NCBI RefSeq assembly: GCF_001499855.1
Contig: NZ_LQIK01000003.1
Location: forward strand, 62,001 to 126,000
Length of the DNA: 64,000 nucleotides
DNA from: Mycobacterium sp. GA-0227b
GTDB lineage: Bacteria; Actinomycetota; Actinomycetes; Mycobacteriales; Mycobacteriaceae
Direction: 5' to 3'
The position numbers were made by a program, and so were the translations under genes. Below are positions 54,193-63,215 of this stretch, one piece after another; position 1 is the stretch's first letter, and each line of letters opens with the position of its first letter. The notes beneath the pieces were generated by a model that was not told the origin of the DNA, ran no database searches, and worked only from the letters and a program-made list of their open reading frames with translations.

Positions 54193-55137
54193 TCAGAAGG
54201 GCAGGGGGTTGGCGAACTTGGCGCTCATCAGCGCGCCGATCTCGGCCACCGCCAACCGACCACGCGCGGTGGCGTCCGACCGCATCAGGAAACCGTGATA
54301 CGCCCCGGGATAGCGGGTCAGTGTGGTCTGCACGCCGGCGTCCTGCAGTCGTGCGGCGTATCGCTCGCCCCAGTCCCGAATGGGGTCGGCGGCCGCGGTC
54401 ACGACGATGGCTTGCGGTAGACCGGACAGATCGTCCGCACGGGCGGGCACCGCGTACGGGTGGTCGGGGCCGTCGGCCAACTCATACATGTACTCGATGT
54501 CGACGAGGGTGAGCATCGGGGCGTCGGGCATGGCTCTGACCGACGGCACCGTCAGATCCTTGTCGAGTCCCGGGTACATCAGCAGCTGCGCGAACAGGTC
54601 TGGGCCGCCGCGGTCTCGGGCGGCCAGGGCGACGGCCGCGGCCAGGGTGCCGCCCGCGCTGTCGCCGGCCACCGCCAATCGGCTTGCGTCGATGCCGAGT
54701 TCGTGCGCATTCGCCGCAACCCAGGACGTCGCGGTGTATGCGTCGTCGAACTGGGCCGGGGGCGGCGCTTCCGGCGCCAGGTGGTAGTCGACGGAAACCA
54801 CGGTGGCGCCGGATTTCTCGGCGAGGGTGCGCGCCAGCGGTTCGAACGAATGATTCGATCCCAACACCATGCCGCCGCCGTGGAAGTAGACCATCGCCGG
54901 CGCCGCCGCCTGCACAGTCGGTCGGTAGATCCGCAACGCAATCTGCCCGACCGGTCCGTCGATCACCCGGTCTTCCACCTCGGCCATCTCCGGCATGGGA
55001 GGCAGGGGAGCGGACTCCAGGGCCTCGCGGACCGCGGCCAGTCCGCGCTCGCGCATCGGCGGCACAACACCGAACTCCGCGACGCGGGCCGCGGCGTCCG
55101 GATCCAACAGCGGTTCAGCGGCTTTGGAGATCGTCAT
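54193..55137 (-). CDS. Alpha/beta hydrolase of the hormone-sensitive lipase (HSL) family
   Basis: 314 residues. Oxyanion motif YFHGGGMVLGS, nucleophile elbow VAGDSAGGTLAAAVA, acid in VTAAADPIRD and His in GAYHGFLMRS. Hydrolyses esters or lactones; in this setting the lactone or ester from Baeyer-Villiger oxidation is a candidate. ATGA overlap with the upstream SDR places it last in the SnoaL-SDR-hydrolase operon. Confidence 0.9.
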   Translation of the reverse strand: MTISKAAEPLLDPDAAARVAEFGVVPPMRERGLAAVREALESAPLPPMPEMAEVEDRVIDGPVGQIALRIYRPTVQAAAPAMVYFHGGGMVLGSNHSFEPLARTLAEKSGATVVSVDYHLAPEAPPPAQFDDAYTATSWVAANAHELGIDASRLAVAGDSAGGTLAAAVALAARDRGGPDLFAQLLMYPGLDKDLTVPSVRAMPDAPMLTLVDIEYMYELADGPDHPYAVPARADDLSGLPQAIVVTAAADPIRDWGERYAARLQDAGVQTTLTRYPGAYHGFLMRSDATARGRLAVAEIGALMSAKFANPLPF

Positions 55138-55985
55138 TGCTGTGCTGGATCGAAACGACGCTTGGTGCGCAGCGCCGGCGGGCGGCGGTCCGCCAGGATG
55201 TCGGCGCGCTCAGCCATCGCGTTGCCGACATATTCGGGTTGCGTCAGCAGATAGAAATCGCCTGCGGCCGCCTGCTCGAACACCGTCCGCGCCGCCTCGA
55301 TCGGGTCCATCGCGTCGGCCTTGATGTCGAGCATCGCCGATCGCTGCGACTCGGCCGCCGCGACATCGCCGCCGTCGACACCGCCTGCCGCCTCGAAGAT
55401 GTTCGACTTCACCGCGCCGGGTAACACCGCCTGCACATGGATCCGGTCGGCGTGGCCGGCCAATTGCACCTCCAGGCGCAAGCATTCGGTGAGGGCGAGC
55501 ACCGCGTGCTTGCTCATGATGTACGGCGCCTGCAATGGCACCGCCGCGACGCCGCCGATCGACGAGACGTTCCACACCCACGACGGCGTATCGGCGGCGA
55601 GCATGTGCGGCAGGAACGCGCGCACGCCGTAGAAGACGCCGCTGACGTTGATCGCCACCAGGCGATCCCAGTTGACCACGGGCGTGTCCCACAGGTAGCC
55701 GAACTGTTCCACACCGGCGTTGTTGACCAACAGCCGCACCGGACCGGTCTCGGAGTACACCTGGGCTGCAAGTCTTTCCAGCGCATCCGGATCGCGCACG
55801 TCGTACACGGCGTCGATGGAGCTGGGCAGTTCGTCACGCAGTGCGGCGATCGCCTTACCATCGACGTCGACAAGCACCACCGTCATGCCAAGCGCGGCGG
55901 CATGGCGGGCCAGACCGGCCCCGATCCCGTTACCGGCGCCGGTGATGACCGCGACGCCGCCGGAGAACGTCTCGCGAGCGGTCAC
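55134..55985 (-). CDS. Short-chain dehydrogenase/reductase
   Basis: 283 residues from GTG 55985; a longer frame enters the SnoaL gene. AVITGAGNGIGAGLARHAAA, Asp after strand 2 (VVLVDVDGKA; NAD), NNAGVEQFGYLWDT, catalytic WNVSSIGGVAAVPLQAPYIM with Ser-Lys following. The C-terminal ~50 residues (GDFYLLTQPEYVGNAMAERA) are typical of the SDR subgroup found beside steroid catabolism genes. Confidence 0.87.
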   Translation of the reverse strand: MTARETFSGGVAVITGAGNGIGAGLARHAAALGMTVVLVDVDGKAIAALRDELPSSIDAVYDVRDPDALERLAAQVYSETGPVRLLVNNAGVEQFGYLWDTPVVNWDRLVAINVSGVFYGVRAFLPHMLAADTPSWVWNVSSIGGVAAVPLQAPYIMSKHAVLALTECLRLEVQLAGHADRIHVQAVLPGAVKSNIFEAAGGVDGGDVAAAESQRSAMLDIKADAMDPIEAARTVFEQAAAGDFYLLTQPEYVGNAMAERADILADRRPPALRTKRRFDPAQQ

Positions 55986-55989
55986 CGAA

Positions 55990-56475
55990 CTAGCTGCCGG
56001 ATGCTGCGGTTTCGGTGGCGAGCTCGGCCAGTGGCACCGAGTCGGTGGTGTCGAGAACCATCTCCATTTCGGTGAACTCGAGCCCGTCGGCACCGCGGCG
56101 CACCGCGACGTTGGCGATACCGCTGGACACCGCGAACGGCACGAAGTTCGCGATCTGGTTGACGAAGATATAAAAACGGACGAGAGCGGCGTCCTCTTTA
56201 ACGCCGGTGCGGTGCACGTTGGTGGCGTGGTGACGCAGCGGGTACGGGCTCTGCTTGCGGTGGTCGGTGAGCCACTCCATGACGGCGTCGCGGCCGTGCA
56301 GCTCCGGCGACATAAGCTCTTCGAAGGGGCTTGCGCCCGAATCGCTGCGGGTTACGAATCGGATGTTCTCGGCTTTCGCCGCCGCCATGTCGTCGTAGTT
56401 CGCCTCGTCGTAGGCGTACCAGTAGGCCGCGATGAATTCCTGCAATTCGGACAGCGTGATGTCGTTGCTCACCAT
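55990..56475 (-). CDS. SnoaL/NTF2-like protein
   Basis: 161 residues from ATG 56475. LQEFIAAYWYAYDEANYDDM, HGRDAVMEWLTDHRKQS, HHATNVHRTGVKEDAALVRF. This fold includes ketosteroid isomerases and ring-hydroxylating dioxygenase small subunits; catalytic Asp/Tyr assignment is uncertain. First gene of a three-gene minus-strand operon, 4 bp from the next. Confidence 0.82.
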   Translation of the reverse strand: MVSNDITLSELQEFIAAYWYAYDEANYDDMAAAKAENIRFVTRSDSGASPFEELMSPELHGRDAVMEWLTDHRKQSPYPLRHHATNVHRTGVKEDAALVRFYIFVNQIANFVPFAVSSGIANVAVRRGADGLEFTEMEMVLDTTDSVPLAELATETAASGS

Positions 56476-56582
56476 TGCAGTCAACCGTCGGAGCCGCCGG
56501 TCGACACCGGGAGTGCCCGGTGAGTGGAACGTCGCCAACTCTCATGGAACCTTTCAGAGATACGTCGCGAAGTTCTTAGAAT

Positions 56583-56598
56583 TCGCACATACGTTCGA
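56583..56598. promoter_or_regulatory. LexA-like SOS box before the 13E12 gene
   Basis: TCGCAC-ATAC-GTTCGA matches the mycobacterial LexA box TCGAAC-N4-GTTCGA except for one base. It ends 3 bp before the start codon at 56602, which would block transcription initiation. Confidence 0.65.
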
Positions 56599-56601
56599 GT
56601 C

Positions 56602-58038
56602 ATGAGTGCGGAAGCGGTGCAGGCCACGGTTGCCTCGCTTCGCGCCGCCTATGACGAGCTGGCCGCGTTGCCCATCGAGGCGCTCACCGAGCACGACCTG
56701 ATCGGTGCGCTTGACGACCTTGAAGCCCTCGCCTGCCAGCTGCCGACTCAGAGCCATCGCATGTTGGCGCGCTTGCAAGGGGAGACCACCGCCACGGAAA
56801 TGGGCGCAAAATCCTGGCGCGACGTGCTGGCGATCCGGTGGCGGATCTCGACCAGTGAGGCCGGCCGCCGGCTCGACGAAGCCGCCAAGTTGGGTCCGCG
56901 TCGCACACTGACGGGTGAACCGCTCGAGCCCGAGTTACCCTGCACCGCACTGGCCCAAGCTCACGGGTCGATCAATCGCGAGCATGTCAAGGTCGTGCGC
57001 GAGGCGATGGAGCGCATCCCGGCCGGCGTCGACGCCGGCACCCGCGCACAGATCGAAGTCGACCTGGTGCGCACCGCGATCGGCGTGGGACCGAAGGAAT
57101 TGAAAGACAACGCCGAGCGCATCCTGTTCCTGCTCGACCAGGATGGTCCCGAACCCGACGAGCGTGAACGCGCGCGGCGCCGTGGCGTGTGGAAAGGACC
57201 CCAGGGGTCAGACAAGATGATCCCGTTCAGAGGCAATCTGACTCCCGAAGCCTGGGCGATATACGAGGCGATCTTCGCGAAGTGGGCGGCGCCGGGCATG
57301 TGCAACCCCGACGACGAGCAACCCTGCGTTTCAGGTACGCCATCACAGGCCCAGATCGATAACGACCACCGCAGTCTGGCGCAGCGCCAGCACGACGCGC
57401 TGGTCGCGGTCGGGCGCAGCGTGCTGGAAAGCGGTGAATTGGGGCAGCACAACGGGTTACCAGCCTCGATCATCGTCCGCACCACACTGCAGGAGTTGGA
57501 GAGCCGGGCAGGGGTCGGCGTCACCGGTGGGGGCACCGTCATCCCCATCGGCGACGTGATTCGGATGGCCGCCCACGCTAACCATTACCTGGCGGTGTTC
57601 GACAAGGCGACCGGGTCGGCGCTGGACTTGTTTCGCGCTCGGCGCGTGGCCTCGCCGGCTCAGCGGATTATGCTCATCGCCCGCGACGGCGGCTGCACGA
57701 AGCCGGGCTGCACCGTGCCTGCCTACGGTTGCCAAGCCCATCACGCGGCTCGCGACTGGGCCGACGACGGGCAAACAAACGTCGACGAACTCGGTTTGGC
57801 GTGTGGGCCCGACAACCGCATGGTCGGGCCAGGCGGCTGGCAGACACGGATCAACGAAGACAACGACGTCGAGTGGATTCCACCCCCACATCTCGACACA
57901 GGGCAAGCCCGCGTCAACGAGTACCATCGCCCCGAGCGTCTCCACCGACCGTCCGACGAAACCGACGAAATCGTCGACGGACGAACCCCGAACGACGACA
58001 ACGAAAGTCGAGCGGGACCAACAACCGACGCCGCGTGA
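56602..58038 (+). CDS. 13E12-repeat family protein with DUF222 and HNH endonuclease domain
   Basis: 478 residues. N-terminal DUF222 (~20-330: LRAAYDELAALPIEALTEHD, KSWRDVLAIRWRISTSEAGR, HVKVVREAMERIPAGVDAG), C-terminal HNH with metal cysteines and His-His: DGGCTKPGCTVPAYGCQAHH, then DELGLACGPDNRMVGPGGW. A disordered acidic tail follows. These genes are multicopy in mycobacteria, SOS-controlled in several cases, and behave like mobile or homing-type elements. Insertion here separates two catabolic operons. Confidence 0.92.
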   Translation: MSAEAVQATVASLRAAYDELAALPIEALTEHDLIGALDDLEALACQLPTQSHRMLARLQGETTATEMGAKSWRDVLAIRWRISTSEAGRRLDEAAKLGPRRTLTGEPLEPELPCTALAQAHGSINREHVKVVREAMERIPAGVDAGTRAQIEVDLVRTAIGVGPKELKDNAERILFLLDQDGPEPDERERARRRGVWKGPQGSDKMIPFRGNLTPEAWAIYEAIFAKWAAPGMCNPDDEQPCVSGTPSQAQIDNDHRSLAQRQHDALVAVGRSVLESGELGQHNGLPASIIVRTTLQELESRAGVGVTGGGTVIPIGDVIRMAAHANHYLAVFDKATGSALDLFRARRVASPAQRIMLIARDGGCTKPGCTVPAYGCQAHHAARDWADDGQTNVDELGLACGPDNRMVGPGGWQTRINEDNDVEWIPPPHLDTGQARVNEYHRPERLHRPSDETDEIVDGRTPNDDNESRAGPTTDAA

Positions 58039-58076
58039 CGAACGCGCCTCGCGGCTGACCGTCATTCGCCGTAACC

Positions 58077-59078
58077 CTAGCCAGTGACCATGCTCCACAG
58101 TCCGGCTGCGCCCGCCGCCAGGGCCGCATCGGTCACCCGCTGGTCCCAGTACCGTACTGAGCCGAACTCCGAGCGCCAGGCTAGGGCAGCCCGGGTGAAT
58201 TCGTGCAGTCGGTGCTCCTGTGTGGTGCCAATGGCGCCGTGGACCTGGTGCGCGTTGCGCACCACGACTTCCGCGGCATGGCCTGCGCAAGAACGGGCCG
58301 CCGCCACCCGGAATTCGAGGCTCTCGCCCGACCAGTCGGTGGTCACGGCCGTGGTCAGCGCGGCTTCGGTCGCCGCGCGGGCGAGCGCGGCCTCGGCGGT
58401 GAGATCGGCGATCAGATGCTGCACCGCCTGAAAGCGGGCCAACGGGCGACCGAACTGGATGCGCGACGTCGCATGCTCGACGGACATCTGGACGACGCGA
58501 TCGAGCGCTGCGCACACCTGAATTGAGCGCACTAGTGCAGACTTCAGCCGCAATTGCGTGACTAGTGGTGCGGGAACCGACACGCCGTCGAGGGCCGAGA
58601 TGTCGGCGGTGACAGTGTCGCGTGGCTCGCCGACCGTATTGAATCCCGATGTGATGCCCAGTCTCTCGATGTCAACGTCGGCGGCACGGTGTTCGCCACC
58701 GGCGTTCCACACCACCACGACCCGCTGGGCGCCCGCCGCCCATGGCACACCGCGCGCCGTCCCATACGAGTCCAATAGGCAAACCGTACGCACCGTCCCG
58801 GTACTGGGCAGGCCGATCGCATCCAACAGCCAGCACGCCAGCAAGTCGTTTTCGGCCAACGGAACTCGCACGCCGTGACGGGCCGCGGCGCTCAGCAGTT
58901 CGGCGGCTTCGTACCATCCGGCACCACTGCCGCCGACATCCTCGGGACCCGTGAGCCGCACCAGTCCGAGTTTGTCGAGTTGTTGCCACAGCGCCGGATC
59001 GCCGCGATGTTCCGCGAAGACGGCGTCCATCATCGCGACCAGTGCCGGATCCACGCCGGCCGACGGTGTCTCGGTCAT
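58077..59078 (-). CDS. Acyl-CoA dehydrogenase family protein (FadE), second subunit
   Basis: 333 residues from ATG 59078 (ATGA overlap with the preceding gene). Alpha-helical N-terminal part (LWQQLDKLGLVRLTGPEDVG), middle beta domain weak, C-terminal helices with FGRPLARFQAVQHLIADLTA and RNAHQVHGAIGTTQEHRLHE. Shorter than typical (~380) and the catalytic Glu position is not evident, as in the non-catalytic partner of heteromeric mycobacterial FadE enzymes (alpha2beta2 type used for sterol side chains). Confidence 0.87.
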   Translation of the reverse strand: MTETPSAGVDPALVAMMDAVFAEHRGDPALWQQLDKLGLVRLTGPEDVGGSGAGWYEAAELLSAAARHGVRVPLAENDLLACWLLDAIGLPSTGTVRTVCLLDSYGTARGVPWAAGAQRVVVVWNAGGEHRAADVDIERLGITSGFNTVGEPRDTVTADISALDGVSVPAPLVTQLRLKSALVRSIQVCAALDRVVQMSVEHATSRIQFGRPLARFQAVQHLIADLTAEAALARAATEAALTTAVTTDWSGESLEFRVAAARSCAGHAAEVVVRNAHQVHGAIGTTQEHRLHEFTRAALAWRSEFGSVRYWDQRVTDAALAAGAAGLWSMVTG

Positions 59079-60235
59079 CGAAGGCCCAATCCGCGCGCGA
59101 TGACACCGCGCAGCACTTCGTTTGTTCCGCCGCGCAGCGTGAAACCCGGACGCTGATCCGCCGCAGCCGAAACGAGTTCGGTAAACGCCGGATCGATATC
59201 GCCATCGTCGAACTGGCCGGCGAATTCGGCGATATCGCCCTCGGTGGTGGTGCCGAGGACCTTGACGACGGCCGCGGGCACATCCGCCGGGGCATTTCGC
59301 TCCAGCGCACCCGCCACCGCGGTCGACATCTGGTGCAGGCCGGCGATGCGCGCCACCAGCCGCCCGAGGTCGGCGTCGGGCGAGATCCGCTGAGACGCCA
59401 TGTGTTCGGCGCACGATGCGAGCAGAACGAACGTCGACAAGAACCGCTCAGGTCCGCTGCGCTCGAACGCCAGCTCCGAGGTCACCTGCTGCCAGCCGTC
59501 GCCGATCGCACCGAACACCATTGCGTCGGGCACGAACGCCGCATCAAGGACCACCTCGTTGAAGTGGTGTGCGCCGTTCATCGAGACGATCGGCCGGATA
59601 TCCACACCCGGACCCCGCAGGTCGACGATGAACTGGCTCAGCCCGGCGTGCCGATCGCCCGGATCCACCGGTGCGGTACGCGCCAGCGCGATGAACGCGT
59701 GCGCGTGATGGGCCCCCGATGTCCACACCTTGGTGCCGGTTAGCTCCCAACCCCCGTCGACGCGAACCGCTTTCGTCCGCACGCTCGCCAGGTCAGAGCC
59801 GGAGTCGGGTTCGCTCATCCCGATGCCGAAGTAGCATTCGCCGCGCACGATCTTCGGCAGGAACTCCGACTTCTGGTGTTCGGTGCCGTACTTCAACAGC
59901 GACGGCACGATCTGCCGGTCGGCGATCCAATGCGCGGCCACCGGCGCGCCGGCCGCGAGCAGTTCCTCGGTCACCACGAAGCGTTCGACGAATGAGCGCC
60001 CGTGGCCGCCGTATTCGACGGGCACCGTCATGCCCAGCCAGCCCTTAACGGCGAGCGCGGCAGTGAACTTCTCGTCCCAGCCGGTCAACCAGGCATCGAC
60101 GGCGGGGGTGTACGTGCCCGCGGCGCGCTGCTCGGCCAGAAAGGCGCGAACCTCGGCGCGCAGCGGCTCCGTGGTCGCCGGTTCGACAGTCGCCGGCGGC
60201 ACCAGCCGCGGAAGTGACACCTGCGACGTCACCAT
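59075..60235 (-). CDS. Acyl-CoA dehydrogenase (FadE), first subunit
   Basis: 386 residues from ATG 60235; a GTG at 60244 is the alternative start. FAD/substrate segments GMSEPDSGSDLASVRTKAVR and WELTGTKVWTSGAHHAHAFI, and the C-terminal GFTLRGGTNEVLRGVIARGL are typical. It oxidises acyl-CoA at alpha-beta. It overlaps the next FadE by 4 bp, so the two are made together and probably form a heteromer. Confidence 0.9.
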   Translation of the reverse strand: MVTSQVSLPRLVPPATVEPATTEPLRAEVRAFLAEQRAAGTYTPAVDAWLTGWDEKFTAALAVKGWLGMTVPVEYGGHGRSFVERFVVTEELLAAGAPVAAHWIADRQIVPSLLKYGTEHQKSEFLPKIVRGECYFGIGMSEPDSGSDLASVRTKAVRVDGGWELTGTKVWTSGAHHAHAFIALARTAPVDPGDRHAGLSQFIVDLRGPGVDIRPIVSMNGAHHFNEVVLDAAFVPDAMVFGAIGDGWQQVTSELAFERSGPERFLSTFVLLASCAEHMASQRISPDADLGRLVARIAGLHQMSTAVAGALERNAPADVPAAVVKVLGTTTEGDIAEFAGQFDDGDIDPAFTELVSAAADQRPGFTLRGGTNEVLRGVIARGLGLR

Positions 60236-60402
60236 CTCCTCCACTCATATCGGTGGCTGCGCTGCATGGCCGCCGCCATGGACAACGTTGAGTCCAGCGG
60301 ACCCACCCGTGATTCTTGCAGCAGCCGCTTGGCCATCCGCAACGCGTGCGGGAGGTTGCACTGCCCGTCGATGAACAGCGTTTCACGCGTGTGATGGTGC
60401 AT
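60229..60402 (-). pseudogene. 57-codon scar: aldehyde dehydrogenase start fused to enoyl-CoA hydratase end
   Basis: ATG with AAGGAAG upstream. The first ~14 codons read TRETLFIDGQ, the usual beginning of an aldehyde dehydrogenase; from codon ~17 it reads LPHALRMAKRLLQESRVGPL then DSTLSMAAAMQ, the late part of an enoyl-CoA hydratase, before running out of frame into the FadE start. No catalytic residues of either enzyme remain. A deletion between two formerly separate genes is the simplest explanation. Possibly still translated and coupled to the FadE. Confidence 0.55.
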
Positions 60403-60414
60403 GGACTTCCTTGA

Positions 60415-61521
60415 TCAAGGAACGATGCTGGCGCGGACATCGCGCTTGCCGTCGGCGGCGGCAAACGCCTCGTTGATATCGTCAAGCCGATACTGCGCCG
60501 CAGCAAGGCGTTTCAGCGGAAGCGAGTCCTGGTGCTGCTCGAGGAAGGTGAGCGCGCGCGACAGCACCGGCGGGTCGTAGAGCGAGACGCCGACCATCGT
60601 CTTGTTGGCGAACACGAACCGCGACGGATCGAACTCGAACGTCTTGCCGATGTTGATGTTGCCGATCTCCACGTAGCGGCCGAACTGGCCGAGCATCTTG
60701 AGACCCTCGTCGATGGCCGACGGGTGGCCGACCACCTCCACCACCACGTCGGCGCCCTGCCCGTCCGTGAGTTCGCGTACGACCTTCGTCCGGTCCTTCG
60801 CGGTGGCCGCCTCGTTGATGTCGATCACCGCATCGGCGCCGAACGCCGTCGCCAACTCCAGACGTTCGGGCACCCCGTCGATCGCGACGACCAGCCCCGC
60901 CCCACGTGCCTTCGCCACGGCGACGGCGTACAGGCCGAGAGCGCCGGCGCCCTGCACCACGACGATTTCCCCGAGTTGCTGATCGACGCGCTCCAGGCCG
61001 TATATAACCTGGGAGAGAGCGCAATTGGCGCCAGAGGCGATGTCGTCAGACACGGAGCCGGGAACGGCATAGATCACAGCACCGCTGGGCAGCAGGAAGT
61101 AGTCGCCATAGCCCCCCACGAAGTACGGAGGTTCGTCGGCGCGGCCCAGCATCGCCATCGTGAGGTTCAGGCATGCATTTCGCCGACCCATCAGGCAGTT
61201 GCGACAGCGGTGGCAGCAGAAGAAGTACGGAAATACCACCCGGGTGCCCACCTCCAGCGGCGCGCCGTTGGAGTCGGTGCTGACGCCGTCGCCGAGGGCC
61301 TCGACCATGCCCACCATTTCGTGCCCCAGCACGGTGGGCAGCTTGCCACCGAGTCCACCGGTCGCGAATGTTCCGTGCCAGGCGTGCAGATCGGATCCGC
61401 AGATGTTGGTGCGAGTGACCCGGATCAGGATCTCACCGGGTTCTGCCCCGGTCAGGCCGACGGTCTCGATCTGGAACGGTTCGCCGGGCCCGTCGAACCG
61501 CGCGATGCGTCCTGTGAACAC
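60415..61521 (-). CDS. Zinc-dependent medium-chain alcohol dehydrogenase
   Basis: 368 residues, GTG start. Catalytic zinc: TNICGSDLHAWHG (Cys) and VLGHEMVGMV (His-Glu); structural zinc: CCHRCRNCLMGRRNAC. Rossmann motif VVVQGAGALGLYAVAVAKAR followed by an Asp (VVAIDGVPER), suggesting NAD. Oxidises an alcohol of a catabolic intermediate. Lies 15 bp after fadD, in operon with it. Confidence 0.92.
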   Translation of the reverse strand: MFTGRIARFDGPGEPFQIETVGLTGAEPGEILIRVTRTNICGSDLHAWHGTFATGGLGGKLPTVLGHEMVGMVEALGDGVSTDSNGAPLEVGTRVVFPYFFCCHRCRNCLMGRRNACLNLTMAMLGRADEPPYFVGGYGDYFLLPSGAVIYAVPGSVSDDIASGANCALSQVIYGLERVDQQLGEIVVVQGAGALGLYAVAVAKARGAGLVVAIDGVPERLELATAFGADAVIDINEAATAKDRTKVVRELTDGQGADVVVEVVGHPSAIDEGLKMLGQFGRYVEIGNINIGKTFEFDPSRFVFANKTMVGVSLYDPPVLSRALTFLEQHQDSLPLKRLAAAQYRLDDINEAFAAADGKRDVRASIVP

Positions 61522-61536
61522 GACGGCGTTATCCCT

Positions 61537-63114
61537 TCAGTGGGTGAGCGCTTCGGAGCCGAAGCGCTGCCTCAGTTGACGTTTCAACAGCTTGCCGCTC
61601 GGGTTCTTGGGCAGTGAGTCGACGAAGAAGACCCGCTTGGGCGTCTTGAAGCCGGCCAGATGCTTGCGGCAGTGCGCGATCACGTCATCCTCGGTCAGCG
61701 TGAAACCGTCGCGCGCGACCACCGCGGCCACCACGACCTCGACCCACGTGGGATGCGGCAACCCGAACACCGCGGCTTCCTGTACTCCGCTGTGCCGGTA
61801 GAGGATTTCTTCGACTTCGCGGCTGGCGACGTTTTCGCCGCCGGTCTTGATCATGTCCTTCTTGCGGTCCACGACGTGCAGCAGGCCATGCTCGTCGTAA
61901 TAGCCGAGGTCACCGGAGTGGAACCAGCCGCCACGGAAGGCCTCCGCCGTCTTGGGGGGGTCGTCGAGATAGCCCAACATCAGATGTGGGCTGCGGTGGG
62001 CGATTTCACCCACCACGCCCGTCGCGACGGGCTGGTCCTCTTCGTCGAGGATGGTTGTCTCGACGTTGACCACCGGCCGCCCGGCCGCGCCGCCGTGTGC
62101 TTCCTGCTCGTCGGGTGCAAGCGCGGACGCCAGCGGCGCCATTTCGGTCTGCCCGTAGAAGTTCCACAGCCGCAAGTTGGGCAGCCGTTCCCGGATCTCG
62201 TTGATGATCTCGACCGGCATCGCGGAGGCGCCGTAGTAGCCCTTGCGCAGGCTGGACAGATCCACAGTGTCGAAGACTGGGCTGCGGAGCAGGCTGATCC
62301 ACACCGTGGGAGGCGCGAAGTAGTTCGTCACTGCGTGGCGGGCGATCGTGCGCAACACCGTGTCGGGGTCGGGTTTGGGAAGGATGATGCTGGTCGCACC
62401 GAGGTAGATGTCGGTCGCGAGGAAGTTGTCGAGCTGCGCGCAGTGGTAGAGCGGCAGCGAGTGGATCTCGACGTCGTCGCCCGACATCGAGCCGGCAACG
62501 ATCGTGCTGATGTACTGCCACATCAGGGTGCGGCTGCTGTGCATGACTCCCTTCGGCCGTGATTCGGTGCCGCTCGTGTACATCAACCGCAGGAGCTGGT
62601 CGTCGTCGATGTGCGGGGCCGGGGCCGCGGTGGTGGTGGTCAACCAGTGGGCGAAGTCGCCCCAACCGGGTGGTGCGGGCCGGCCGGCCGGCATCAGCGC
62701 AGTCGTGGTGCGCACCGTCCCGCCTTGCCGCATCGCCTGCTCGGCCGTCGGGATCAGGCCGGCCTCGACGATGAATCCGCTGGCCTTGCTGTGGCCCAGG
62801 ACGTAGGAGATCTCGTCGGCGGTGAGCATGAAGTTGACCGGGACCAACACCACCGCGGCGCGGGCGGTCGCGAAAGCCAACACGGCGTACTGCCAGCAGT
62901 TGTGCGCCAAGAGCGCCAGGCGGTCACCGGGTGCAAAGCCGTTGTCCTGCAAAGCCGCCGCTGCTCTATCCACCAGGTTGTCGAACTCGGCGAACGTCAG
63001 GACGACGTCGCCATCGATGATCGCCACCTTGTCCGGCTGCTTGCGGGCCGACCGCCGTGGGATGTCGCCGAGCGTATGGCTGCGCGCCTGGGCTACCACG
63101 GTGTCCAGTTGCAT
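61537..63114 (-). CDS. Acyl-CoA synthetase (FadD, AMP-forming)
   Basis: 525 residues. P-loop LMYTSGTESRPKGVMHSS, WNFYGQTEMAPL (A5-type motif), HSGDLGYYDEHGLLHVVDRK, and the C-terminal catalytic Lys in KNPSGKLLKRQLRQ. It activates a carboxylic acid to its CoA ester, the entry step to beta-oxidation by the nearby FadE pair. First gene of fadD - adh - fadE - fadE. Confidence 0.93.
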   Translation of the reverse strand: MQLDTVVAQARSHTLGDIPRRSARKQPDKVAIIDGDVVLTFAEFDNLVDRAAAALQDNGFAPGDRLALLAHNCWQYAVLAFATARAAVVLVPVNFMLTADEISYVLGHSKASGFIVEAGLIPTAEQAMRQGGTVRTTTALMPAGRPAPPGWGDFAHWLTTTTAAPAPHIDDDQLLRLMYTSGTESRPKGVMHSSRTLMWQYISTIVAGSMSGDDVEIHSLPLYHCAQLDNFLATDIYLGATSIILPKPDPDTVLRTIARHAVTNYFAPPTVWISLLRSPVFDTVDLSSLRKGYYGASAMPVEIINEIRERLPNLRLWNFYGQTEMAPLASALAPDEQEAHGGAAGRPVVNVETTILDEEDQPVATGVVGEIAHRSPHLMLGYLDDPPKTAEAFRGGWFHSGDLGYYDEHGLLHVVDRKKDMIKTGGENVASREVEEILYRHSGVQEAAVFGLPHPTWVEVVVAAVVARDGFTLTEDDVIAHCRKHLAGFKTPKRVFFVDSLPKNPSGKLLKRQLRQRFGSEALTH

Positions 63115-63215
63115 GGCCGCAGCGTATGGCCTGGCACCGGTGGCTCAGCGGCTGGTGTCCCGCTCAGTAGGCAGGATGGCGCTCGTCGGGCCGTTGCGCT
63201 CCGATACTCGGAGCC

